Both the position numbers and the translations under genes were made by a program. Positions 22,170 through 33,471 of a stretch of 64,000 bases of DNA are shown here, piece by piece. The DNA lies in contig JADLSH010000393.1 of the NCBI GenBank assembly GCA_016169945.1, positions 11,135,501 to 11,199,500 of the forward strand, in the 5' to 3' direction. Under the pieces are notes generated by a model that saw only the letters and a program-made list of their open reading frames with translations, had not been told where the DNA came from and searched no databases. The DNA is from Trachythela sp. YZ-2020 (Eukaryota; Cnidaria; Anthozoa; Malacalcyonacea; Clavulariidae). Each line of letters opens with the position of its first letter. Within the stretch, counting starts at the first letter, position 1.

Positions 22170-22550
22170 CAGAATTTTTGCAGTTCCCAATAAACAAGCT
22201 TTTTGAAGTGTCTGAGAATCAATTCTCATGTCTAACTTTCCTAACCACATATCGAAATTGTTTAAGTGTTCCAATAATTATGGGAATAATTGTTACTTCC
22301 TAACATTGCAATATTCTCTTAATTTCTCTTTTTAGGCCTTGGTACTTGTCTACTTTCTCCTTTTCTTTCTGCTGGGCTCGTGTATCAAATGGACATGCAA
22401 CATCTATCAGTGCGCAACATCTCTTCTTTTTGTCTAGTATTAATATATCTGGTCGATTTTTCTTGCATAACTCCCAATGTATAACCTGAGCGATTTTGTC
22501 GTGCCTCCATTTCTTATGTTGGTGTAATATTACTTCGTCTAAAAGTAATT
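22170..22550 (-). pseudogene. 3' end of an R2-like LINE (restriction-like endonuclease region)
   Basis: The minus-strand reading gives HQHKKWRHDKIAQVIHWELC, then RPDILILDKKKRCCALIDV and ACPFDTRAQQKEKEKVDKYQ. The R-P-D ... D spacing with a following I-D-V-x-x-P-x-D is the restriction-like endonuclease signature of the R2/NeSL group. The last part (VTIIPIIIGTLK, SLFIGNCKN) matches the usual ending of such ORFs. Stops and shifts are present. Confidence 0.7.
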
Positions 22551-22679
22551 AAAATAAATAAAATACAATGTACATCTGGCCAAAATCCTTACTCCATTCA
22601 CCATGTTTAGAATAAGAGCTATGGTTAACAATTATTGGTAGCCATATTAAATACTGCATTAATCAACTTGGATTACTCC

Positions 22680-23235
22680 TGACGGTACTTTCTGAACGAT
22701 CGATTCGCTCTCCCAAAGAACAATTTTCTGCATTTCGTTGCACACCGTTCTTTCCTCTCAAATAGCTCACTTCCGACTATTGCAGGAATGACTTGCACTT
22801 TGTATCCACGCCTTCGTTCTCGAATTTCTTACGCCAGTTCTGTTCGCCTCGATTGGACACGTCATATCAATGATGAAAATCTCCTTAGTTTTGTTGTACT
22901 CGATTGTCAAATCTCCTCGCAGTGCGTGTTGTCTGCATCTTATGTCCCCAATCCCAATATATCTTTTGTACATTTCCTTCAATCACCTTTCTTTTTTCCC
23001 CAAACGACTTTAACTTTCTTTAGTATCATTGTCAATGGGATCATTGCCACCACAAACAGTAATGGGACCGACTATCTCCTTGAAATATGCCTCGCTTAAA
23101 TTTAGCATTTCCAAGATGTGCATTTAGCCACCGTAAAATCTGTCTCCCATGGACTGACACTCCTTTAAGTTCCTTCACATTATAGCAACCTAACAAGTCC
23201 AGGCATTGCATAATCCAGGAGTGTGGTACCATCTC
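22680..23235 (-). pseudogene. Internally deleted R2-like LINE fragment
   Basis: The minus strand carries a reverse-transcriptase piece (VPHSWIMQCLDLLG, RGIFQGDS at about 23085-23065) that jumps directly to C-terminal endonuclease-like sequence (IFIIDMTCPIEANRTG, 22870-22820). The middle of the element is missing. Confidence 0.65.
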
Positions 23236-23254
23236 AGCTTTGATTTATTGCTGG

Positions 23255-25400
23255 ATTGTTACACCAGATATTTCTGTATCAAGCACCTTACGCAATATCC
23301 TCGCAGTTCCTGTATAAGCATGCTTTTTGAAGTGTATAAAAGTTGACGTTCAGATCAAGTTTATCTGAATATTTCTTACAGTTTTTGCTCACTGTTCCTA
23401 TGTACCGATAATAATTGGAACAATGGCTACATTTTCACATCTACAAATTCTTTTAAACTCGATTTTTAGATCATAGTACCTCTCAATCTTTTCTTTTTCC
23501 TTATTTTCAACTCTAATGTCAAAAGGACATGGTACGTTTATTAAAATGCACATTTTATCTATTAAGATGATATCGTTCAATCTCTCTGACTGTTTGTATA
23601 TTCATATCCCACAATAGTTTAACTTCTTTATTCTCTTGAAACCAGGTTGGTGTTTCAGGTTCTATCACCATGGGTCAACTTTCTACAAGCCTCCCGGTGT
23701 ATAACTTGAGCCACCTTATCATGCCTCCAGGACTTATATTCTCGCTGAGCTGTTGGCATTCTGCTACAATGTGTGAGATAGTTTCCTCTCGCTCACCACA
23801 CTGTTTTGAGTTAGCCTCATTAAATAAAGTTGTTATTATTATTATTCTGCAATTTCCCGAGATGTTTTCCTTATCAATGACTTTTCTGATATATCGTGTT
23901 TAAGAAGCCTTGTCTTGTAAGGCTAGTATCATTCCTTCTGTTTCTTTCTTTAATTCACCATTCCTTAGATAATTCCACCTGGATTCTTGTCTGATACCTG
24001 ATTTGTTGTTGAAAACTGTGCAGTCCTTCTTGTACAGCTACTTTGTCCCTTCCTTCGCCAAGCATGTCTTCGCTGTCAACTACTTTAAGTAAGTCTTCTT
24101 GGCTTTCAGATACATATCTTCTCAAACTCTCCACTTCTAACTTTACGCAATCTTCAACGCTGATTAATCCTCTTCCTCCTTCATCTCTTTTTATATACAA
24201 CCTATCAACATCTCCTTGTGGATGATGACTTCTATATATTTTCCTGTCCATCTCCTGTAGTTCCTGTTTCGTCCATGTAATTATTAGGGGTGCACCGGAT
24301 AGTACTTTTTACTATCCGGCCGGATACCGGATATGCCGGATAGTTTAAAAATATCCGGCCCGGATATCCGGCCGGATACCGGATATTTTGATTATCTTCT
24401 TATTCAAGACTCGGGCCTCCTTTTCAGGTTGAATAAGGGTGTGCATCAATGCAGGCAATGAAGGCAATGATGCCCGAATGATGCCCAATGATGAACAATG
24501 CACTACTTCATGTTAGGACTATATAGAGGTTCATATATAATATGCTGTTTGTCATGAAGTATTGAAGTATCAATATAGTGACCGCTGGCCAACATTTTTG
24601 GCTTTGCTATAATAGAAATACTGGAACAGTAAACCAATTCATATAATATTGTTCTTTTGTTTGTTGTATTGATGTCCAACTGTTTTCTTTTCATAGCATA
24701 TTTATTGATATTTTTTCCGTTTTTAAGTTGAAACAAAATTAATACGCCTTGAAAAAAATATCCGGTATCCGGCCGGATATTAAAAATATCCGGCCGGATA
24801 CCGGATAGTCGGATTATCTCATTATCCGGCCGGATATCCGGCCGGATATGATATCCGGTGCACCCCTAGTAATTATACCAGCTCAATATCTAATTAGTGA
24901 GACTGCCTTGAATTTACTACAATTATGATGTTACCCCCAATTGAGCTTTGATTTAAGAATTTTTCTGATCCTTGTAAAATATTCCTTCTTCAGGTTCACT
25001 TTCATTTCATTATCTAAGATTTGATATATTTATAACCTTCATCTAGGTCTGCTTCCGTAATTTTATCTCCATTTGGTAATACAACCCATCAGGTGTGGTG
25101 TTTTCATCGCTTCATAATCAACACCGCACATTTCGTAATGCCTAATTCCATTTTGATATCTTCGCTAAATATTCGCACTGTATTAACTAAGGTGTTTAGT
25201 TGCTTTTCGTTTTTCGCATACAACTTCAAATCATCCATATATAGTAAGTGGTTTACCAAGCCTTTCTCCTTGCCAAGATCATATCCTACTTTAACTTTCT
25301 TCAGTATTACCTTGACAATGGTATCATTGCCACCACAAACAGTAATGGGCACAGACCATCTCCTTGACATATGCCCCGCTTAATTTTAACATTTCCAAGA
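23255..25400 (-). pseudogene. R2-like LINE: reverse transcriptase to 3' end
   Basis: In minus-strand order: the reverse transcriptase catalytic segment with GLVNHLLYMDDLKLYAKNEK (frame 25370-25104, YMDD box), a thumb-like segment (EYFTRIRKILKSKL, then AGIITWTKQELQEMDRK), DVDRLYIKRDEGGRGLISVE (24200-24150) and the endonuclease end (NDIILIDK, VPCPFDIRVENKEKEKIERY, 23580-23440). In-frame stops and shifts occur throughout. A hAT-type MITE (24285-24868) interrupts it between AGII and WTKQ. Confidence 0.8.
24285..24868. mobile_element. hAT-type MITE with CCGGATAT-repeat subtermini
   Basis: The inverted ends TAGGGGTGCACCGGATA are flanked by an exact 8-base duplication GTAATTAT (24277-24284, 24869-24876). 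The size of 584 bp and the 8-base duplication fit hAT. Both subterminal regions are built from many CCGGATA/TATCCGG units. The interior is AT-rich and non-coding. It splits an R2-like LINE. Confidence 0.92.
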
Positions 25401-25983
25401 TGTGAATTACTCACAAGACGAACTCTTCCAACTAAAAGCACAAAAAAGCAAAGAGTACTGTACGGATGGTATGTCTAAAATTGAAAATAGCGCAAAGCTA
25501 AGACTAGGAATATTTAGAAGGTATTTTATAGGCGAGTTAGTAAAGACGAGGAGGAAAAGCAACTAAGATTTTTGATAAAATAAGCTATAAATATGTACAA
25601 GTGTTCGCTGCCAAGAGGAAATTTAAAGTTAATGTTATTTGCGGTATAAAAGATTAATTATATCATTGCGCAAAATGGAATATTATGCGCGTAATATAAT
25701 ATAATCGCGTGGGTGTCACTACAGGCTAATCAGTTCAGACAACTAAGCGTGTACGTGTGCTTTATTGCCTACGAAAAGAGATCAATAAAAGTCCTTAGGC
25801 TTAGCAGAACCACCTCGCGAAGGTTACCGTCTGCCATGCGCAGGTTATCTTTATTCTTTGACAAGAAACAAACCCTTGAGTATGACGTCAAAGCGGAAAT
25901 TCTGTCTTATCAAAAGCGTTTTTAACTAGCTAGTTTTAACGAGGGCCCTGGTTTTAACCAATGAAAATACGAGAACATGGCAC
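25401..25983. other. Upstream flank of the secreted-protein gene
   Basis: No element or frame is recognised. A TATAAAAG lies near 25647 but is over 500 bases from the ATG. The promoter is not defined. Confidence 0.3.
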
Positions 25984-26038
25984 CACCATATCCGATGACA
26001 CACCCATATCCGATGACACACACCAATATCCGATGACA
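25984..26038 (+). repeat. Triple 18-20 bp repeat upstream of the gene start
   Basis: CCATATCCGATGACACAC occurs three times in a row, the last as CCAATATCCGATGACAC, ending about 140 bases before the ATG. Position suggests a possible regulatory tandem, but this is inference. Confidence 0.6.
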
Positions 26039-26178
26039 CCTCGTGATGGTTTAATTAAGACGCAGAAGGTACGTTTAAGATTTCAAGCAGACTTCGTGCG
26101 TATTGGTTTACTGGCAACTTCGCATTGGTATTAAATTTGATCTAGAAGAAACTTGTCCATTGAACAAACTGCAACAAA

Positions 26179-26224
26179 ATGTTCGTTGTTTTGACTGTTA
26201 TCTTGACATTGTGCATGTTCACAG
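26179..26224 (+). CDS. Exon 1: signal peptide
   Basis: The ATG begins MFVVLTVILTLCMFTG, a short hydrophobic signal peptide, and ends at the donor ACAG|GTGAGT in phase 1. The codon completed by exon 2 is Gly, followed by DARVVED, a plausible cleavage zone. The link to exon 2 across 16.5 kb rests on phase match and on the need for a signal peptide. Confidence 0.75.
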
Positions 26225-29200
26225 GTGAGTATTGTCAAAATATATTGTGTATAGATATTCTGAGAGGTCAATATCCTTGAACATGAAATTCGTCAAGAAA
26301 TGACATGAATGTTTGTGCAGTGCCGAATAGCGGCGGCAACTCAACAATATGATCACATTTATAGTCTATAGAATGTAGACCCTTGCGTTGTTAATTTTCT
26401 TGGCAGACAAAGGTTTTTCTATCAAAGTGCCAAATATCTTTGTTATCATATATAATAGGTATTGTTTAATCACAATAGAACACATATCCGATTGTAGAAT
26501 AATAATTTCACTGACAGGAACTTTGACTATAGTATAAATACCAGTGTGGAAAGTTTGTATCACACAACCGAGATATTTTCTTTATATTTACTATTAAATT
26601 TTCGAAATCTCGGTGCGCAACTTCCAAACTTTCCAGTCAGGTATGAATAGAAGTTTAAAGTAACAAAGACAACGACACTAATAATAACAGTTCCATTTCA
26701 TAACACTTTATATCTCAATGACAATGTGAACATGAGCATAATTTATACTGTAACCCTCAAACATCTAACCAGCCTTCCTACACCATGTAGTCTAGGACCT
26801 GTAAAGGAGTTTGTATGCATTTCATTTAGGACAGATTATCTCAACTGTTTTAGGGTAAAATGACCATGGCGGTCAACATGGCATATGTGCCAAAACCCGC
26901 ATCCGGGGCGAAAGTCCTGAAAATGGCCACGCCCAGAAACGGCACTGTCGGCATAGCTCTAAATCCTGAACCGCCAATGCTACAGCCTTTTTGAATTGCT
27001 TATAGTGTTTAGAATGGTTGCTTTTATGGGTGGTCACATATATATTCGCTTTTCTGTCCTTCGACATTTCCTCAATTATGTAGCCATTGCAATGTCTCGC
27101 CGCTTCTCTGCCCGATAAATGCCACTTCTTCGTACACATCTGTATTTATATTACAGTATCCAAAAATAATTGATTGTAGAATAGTCCCAATCGAAAAATT
27201 GAAAGCATTAGTCCCACTTGGGAGTGAAAAACCTTCCCTCGTTCATCAAGAACGAGAATCTAAAACAAAAGGTTCAAAACAATTTGAAAGTCTCGCGCAA
27301 TCTTCACGAAAACTCCTCGTGGGCAACATTACAGGGGGGGTGACATTTTCACGAATACGTTTGTTCGCGACCACAGCAACCCAAGCAAAGTTCGTGTGTT
27401 TAACTGTTTATAATTATGTTTTATGACAAAATAAACAAATATTCGCGTAATTTTGTATTTTTCTGGTTTTCTTTAGCTATAAAAAAGAAACCAGAGATTT
27501 ACGCAATCTTTTTGCACCATCCTTTTAAGGATATTCTGTATAGATGCCTGTACGTTTCAGCCCTCAGACCTCAGTTTTATTTACTCTTAATTAAAGTAAA
27601 ACAATATATCGCACTAGCTCAAAATATAGTTTTGACAGATGTAAAAATACTATTTTACTTCTGTTCGAAATTCGACTATCGAAGTAATCGAAATATTCGG
27701 TAAAAGCTGAGAGTAAGAAAAAGTACCCGCTGGTTTTGTCTTTTGACAAGATTATTTTTTGCGAGAGAGCTGTTTCCATATACAAGGCAGTCCATATATT
27801 AGGAGGAGGGTTGGATATGGGGTCACCAAAACCACTTGGTTAGTCACACTATGGACTTACGGACTTGGATTAATTTTGGTCATGAACGTAACTGGGGGAT
27901 GTGAGAACAGTACAGAGAAAGTGGTATGTTATCAATAATTTATTTTAATTGATAGGTAGGCATGTTTATGTTGTACTAAATTTTCACATTTCATGTGAAA
28001 TATAATTACCTATATAGTCACTCATTTCTAATGGCGAACTTTTTGCATTTTTGCTTGCTAAGGTGTGACCGACGGATTTCCCGTGCCTTAAGACCAGTCG
28101 GCCTCCTAAAGGCTGTTTTGCCGGGATCACGTAGTTGTTAAAACATGTGTAATGTGGAATTTATAACATGTGCTTTTCTATGCATGGTTTTTGTAATAAG
28201 AAGACAAGAGGTCTGAGGGCTGAAACGTACAGGTGTCTACACAGAATATCCTTAAAAGGATGGTGCAGAAAGATTGGGTAAATGTCTGGTTTCTTTTTTA
28301 TAGCTAAAGAAAACCAGAAAAATACAAAATTACGCGAATATTTGTTTATTTTGTCATAAAACATATAAACTAATAAACACTTTTAAACAGTTAAACACAC
28401 GAACTTTGCTTGGGTTGCTGTGGTCGCGAACAAACGTATTCGTGAAAATGTTCACACCCTCTGTAATGTTGCCCACGAGGAGTTTTCGTGAAGATTGCGC
28501 GAGACTTTCAAATTATTTTGAACCTTTTGTTTTAGATTCTCGTTCTTGATGAACGAGGGAAGGTTTTTCACTCCCAAGTGGGACTAATGCTTTCAATTTT
28601 TCGATTGGGACTATTCTACAATCAATTATTTTTGGATACTGTAATATAAATACAGATGTGTACGAAGAAGTGGCATTTATCGGGCAGAGAAGCGGCGAGA
28701 CATTGCAATGGCTACATAATTGAGGAAATGTCGAAGGACAGAAAAGCGAATATAAAATACATGGCACTACTCCAAAACCCGACGAAACTTGGTTGAATTA
28801 TTCTTTAGTCAACTAGCATTGTGTTAAAGTAGAACATTTGGATTATACTTGCGAGGCTCGGCGATAAAAAGCAAACAAATCGGCAAAATATGGCTGAAAC
28901 CGTGTTCTGGCGGGGGGTAGGTGAAATGAAATGTGTTATATCCACTGATCTGAATATAGATCAGTGGTTATATCTCAACAAAACAATATCATTCCTTATG
29001 AAATTTATAATAATTATATTAAAACTAGGAGTTACTATCGCAAGGAAAGTGCTGCCTTGACGCCCAAACTGCATGCAAAATTCTTCGACCAATTAGTAAT
29101 ATTGAGCATATTTATATTGCTATAAATGGCACACTGTATGTATAGATTTATTTTCTTGTTCAAACGATGAGATTACAACACTGTGATTACAACACTGTGA

Positions 29201-29987
29201 TTATTGTAAATAATAATATATAAGAAGTACACAAGTGGTTTTCAAAGCCACATATCAGAGTGCTCAGACTATTGTCAATGGAATTCTTGGTACCAACATT
29301 ATTGTTCCTGTTATTAGAAATCATTCTTTACTTCAAAGCTGTCAATTGCATCTTGCAATTGCAAATAAATTTGGAAGAGTAGAGACAATGTCTTTTAATA
29401 TCTTTGTGGTACAATAATAGTTTTCATGTTGTCTGTGTTCATAAGATATTGATACTGCACTTGCCATGTGCTAAACAAACATGTCACAACAGTCTTTGTT
29501 CCCAATCTGTAGATATTTCATTTCATATTTATTTAGCATTTAGCTTCCATCAGTGATACATGATTATACAGCAAACCAACATAATAGTATATCTCTCCAA
29601 AACAACTGTGAGCAGGGATCCACATGACATATGTTGGAAATATTTAATTATTTATATCGCAGATTCCATCCCATTACAGATGATGTAATATATCCATATT
29701 AATTTTGAAGTTTGTAACAACCATTTTTTTCAAGTAAATATACCATAATTTATCAAGCAAATTTGGTTTTAATTTTCTGCCTCAACAGGCAGTCAATGTT
29801 ACTTTGTGCCACAACTGGCTCTGTCACAATGGGCAGATCAATAATATTTTGTGCCTTAACGGGCTCCACCACAATGGGCAGATCAGTTCTATTTTGTGCC
29901 TCAACAGGCTCTATCACAATGAGCTATACCATTTAAAATCCATAACCCCCCACCCCCACCGCCTATCGAGGACAGGGGTTTTTCTAT

Positions 29988-30215
29988 AACCCTGAAGAAT
30001 TCCTGACTTTCAACAGCAGACCTGAGGAATTTTGTATTTACAACACCTACCCCTGAAGAATTCCTGTCTTACAGCTATTACCCCTGAAGAATTTGACTGC
30101 AACCCCCTGAAGAATGCAATTTTTTTACTCAACCCCTGAAGAATTCCAAGCATAAATAGTCACACCCCTGAAGAATTCCAAGGCAAAATGGCCCCTTACC
30201 CCTGAAGAATTCCAG
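29988..30215. repeat. Interspersed CCCCTGAAGAATTCC repeat
   Basis: The 15-base phrase, complete or slightly altered, recurs eight times at irregular 20-36 base spacing. The intervals differ from one another, so it is not a simple minisatellite. It lies in the loop of the inverted pair 29705-30610. Confidence 0.75.
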
Positions 30216-30789
30216 GGTCCTTGATAGGGGGGGTATGATATTAAATGGAATAGCCCAATGGGTAGATCAATGTTTCTTTCTGCCACAATGGGCAGATCAA
30301 TATTTTGTGCCTCAATGGGCTCTACCACAACAGGTAGATTGATATTTTGAGCTACGATCACAGGTACGGGCTCTATGACTACAGCTAGATCACTATTTGT
30401 CACCGTCATAGCCGACATATCTTGTAAGAAAGCATGTTTGAGCCCGTTGAGGCACAAAATATTGATCTGCCCATTGTGGCAGAGCCAGTTGTGGCACAGT
30501 ATAAACACAGTATAAACATTGATCCTCCTGTTGAGGCAGAAAATGAAAACCAAATTTGGTTTATAAATTATGGTATATTTACTTCAAAAAAATGGTTGTG
30601 ACAAACTTACAAAAAATATGGTATATTTATACATCATCTGTAATGGCCTAATGAGATGGAATTGTCATCGTACAATTAATATTTGTCATCGTACATGAAT
30701 TATAAACACTAACTATTGTTGGTAAGTTATCTATAGACAAATATTCTACACCAGGGTCTAGGACTATTATTAAATAAGCCATTACTCAG

Positions 30790-31408
30790 GGCATGTACTA
30801 AAACCCGAAACGGCAAAACGAAACCAGCGAAACGAAACGAGCGAAACAACCAAAACGACCGGAACGAAACGACCAAAACGAAACGACCAAAACGAAAATA
30901 ATTTTTAAATTAACAAAAATCTCAAATTTACGGAGAAAATGATCCCGAAAGAGAAAATTAACACATGAAAAGAGAATTGTAGACTATGTGTGTCGTTTTC
31001 ATCATCGTTCAATGCCCAATGGAAACGGACAACAATATAAATAAAACGCTGCCGAAAACAGTCAGTTTAACTTGAATGTGGAAGAAAATGGAATCACTGA
31101 ATTTGGCGCCTAAACTGGCCATCATGGAAGCACTGGTTTTGCTGATTTTGACCAGTGAACTCAATAATCTGGTACTGATTTTGACCAGTGATTTTGACGC
31201 CATCTCAATATGGAGACCGAATTGCTCGAGGAAATGGTGCATATTTCAAGAATTAAATAAATGAGCATAATTTTTAGTTTATAAAATAGCACAATTGTTC
31301 ACTTTGAGAATTATTTTCGTTTCGGTCGTTTCGTTTTGGTCGTTTCGTTTCGGTCGTTTTGGTTGTTTCGCTCGTTTCGTTTTGCCGTTTCGGGTTTTAG
31401 TACATGCC
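30790..31408. mobile_element. MULE-like MITE with CGAAACGACC-repeat ends
   Basis: The inverted ends GGCATGTACTAAAACCCGAA are flanked by an exact 9-base duplication ATTACTCAG (30781-30789, 31409-31417). The subterminal parts are tandem CGAAACGACCAAAA units, inverted at the other end. A 9-base duplication points to the Mutator-like group. The interior is non-coding. Confidence 0.88.
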
Positions 31409-32473
31409 ATTACTCAGAGCTTTTAAATACATTTTGTCTCCTTGTATTAAGACCACGCGGACAATGGATGAATGGAATATTTCGTGCTGAAAGAAGCGCC
31501 GATAAACTCATAAAAGCACATTGCTTTCCTCTACAATGAACACTAAACAGTTCATCTTAATGAATAATGAATATCGGCAGAAAGAAATAAAGCCATACTT
31601 ACCTGTGTTTCTTCGGGAAATGTTTGTATATTTTGCATCTAGTCAGTCCAGAAATCCAGAATATAAAGCTTGTAAAATCTTGAGAGTTGTGAACTTGTCA
31701 ACTTGCAGATCACATGGAACAAAACATGCGCGCGCAATACAATATTTTCTCGCCCTCTCCCCCCATTTTAAAAATTCTCCTTGAGCTCGACTTTCTGCCC
31801 GGAATTACGACAACTGACAGATGTCGACGGTTTGCCGACGCAAGATCCAGATCTCGACTATACATAGGTCGGCGCAAAAGACTGGATCGAGTGAACTCTG
31901 GAGAAACCTTGCCATGTCAAGAATAGTGTGCTGCCTTCGGCAGCAATAAGCATATTTTTTCATCCTATGACAAAATTTTTAGGAAATAAGAAAACATAGA
32001 CTTTGCCAGGTGAATGAGTAATTTGATGCATAATTAGCAGTTGACCTGGAATGGTGCATACTGCATAGTCATTTTCTTGTAAAATATGATGCCTAGACAA
32101 ATTTCACCCTCCAGTGACCACCCATAAAAGCAACCATTCTAAACACTATAAGCAATTCAAAAAGGCTGTAGCATTGGCGGTTCAGGATTTAGAGCTATGC
32201 CGACAGTTCCGTTTCTGGGCGTGGCCATTTTCAGGACTTTCGCCCCGGATTCGGGTTTTTGCACATATGCCATGTTGACCGCCATGGTCATTTTACCCTA
32301 AAACAGTTGAGATAATCTGTCCTAAATGAAATGCATACAAACTCCTTTACAGGTCCTAGACTAATGACTAATCTTGTTTTTAACAACACTAAAATTCTTC
32401 ATTTAATATGTAGATCTTATAGTCCTAACATATTTCTCTTTCTTGAAGCATTATATATTAAGTATAATAATCC

Positions 32474-32696
32474 TTAAAGGTGATGTAAAGTCCCGATGTA
32501 ACAAACCGGCAACGTCCGTTTGTTTACATTTTAAACACGCTATATTTAAAAAATAATGATGTGTTCTGGTTCGCTATGATACAGATTTGAGTTTCTGATT
32601 TAGAAGATGTCAAATTTTAGTCGCGGGACCCCTCAAATTTTACATCGCGGGACCCCTCATAGTACATGTGCAGAATGGACTTTACATGGTCTTTAA
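32474..32696. mobile_element. Small MITE
   Basis: TTAAAGGTGATGTAAAGTCC at the left is matched by its near-inverse GGACTTTACATGGTCTTTAA at the right. The element is 223 bp with a direct GCGGGACCCCTC pair inside (32622-32655). Confidence 0.6.
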
Positions 32697-33471
32697 CTTC
32701 TTAAAGCTTCCAAAGATTTATCCCTATTTCCATAGCATTGATAAGTTTCTAATTTGTTGTCATTCATCAGTTCCTCTCTTATGCAAGCCGCCTTTGTTAT
32801 TATCTAAACTATAGTAACAACCTATCACATGTATTGTGATACATTTTTTCAGTGTTTTATACTTTATTTCTTTAACCATTAAGCAGCAATGCTCCCTAAT
32901 GCACCCACTTTGTCATTCTACTCTGTTAGATGCCAGATGATTTTACTTGTCAAGGGGAAACTGTTGGGTGTTAATGGGTTAAACTTAGCGCTGGGCCTGA
33001 GCGCTGGGCCTGAGTGAGGCCCCGTAGCGCTGCGCCTGAGTGAGGCCACCGAGCCCAAAGAAGAAAGTGGCTGCAATTGGTAAACTAAGAAAGAAGCTTT
33101 GTTGCTAATTTGTGTTTTGGACAAATTGAAACATACACCAGAGCCTGAAGTAACAGTCAGATGTCCAATGTTTTGTTGGCATAAAAATGAACAAATAAAA
33201 ACAATGAATATAAGAGATTTGCAGGCAGGTTAGAGTTAAAGGGAAAATTGTATATACTCTATGATGCACTAAATCATTGGAAACTTTGTTTTTCAAAGTC
33301 AGTTTCCCCCATCTTTTATATATTCAAGATTCTCAATAAAATTTGAGATGTATGAGGCTATTGGAATACAAGATGCAATTGTGTGTTTCCTGGAAAATTT
33401 CTGGTCATTTGGAGAGTTGTTTTGAAAATGTTTAATAGACAGCTATACTACCAAAGCAGAGCTACCAAAGG
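32697..33471. other. Intron 1 sequence without recognised elements
   Basis: Only a short GCGCTGGGCCTGAG tandem (32989-33055) is seen. No reading frame of interest. Confidence 0.4.

Larger units (their letters stand above)
29027..31943. mobile_element. Insertion block in the right arm of family F copy 2
   Basis: Copy 1 of family F reads through here (19422-19432), so these 2.9 kb arrived later. The block holds an inverted pair at 29705-29870 and 30442-30610 (with GGGCAGATCAATATTTTGTGCC units), a CCCCTGAAGAATTCC repeat and a 619-bp MULE-like MITE. Its edges share GTGCTGCC (29049-29056, 31929-31936). No coding sequence is recognised. Confidence 0.6.
26788..32363. mobile_element. Foldback element, family F copy 2, with nested insertions
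   Basis: It starts TAGTCTAGGACCTGTAAAGG and ends with the inverse, flanked by ATG on both sides (26785-26787, 32364-32366). The left arm runs 26788 to about 27575 with a deletion near 27043. The right arm is split: 28205-29026 and 31944-32363. About 2.9 kb of later DNA is lodged between AATTATATTAAA and AAGCATA. It lies wholly in intron 1 of the secreted-protein gene. Confidence 0.85.

Noticed and set aside
29235..29417. 60-codon plus-strand frame that reads somewhat protein-like
   Set aside because: No start context, splice sites or motif, and it lies within a transposon insertion.
30125..30553. 142-codon minus-strand frame with repeated acidic phrases
   Set aside because: The phrases are translations of the GGGCAGATCAATATTTTGTGCC and CCCCTGAAGAATTCC repeats in an inserted block; no coding evidence.
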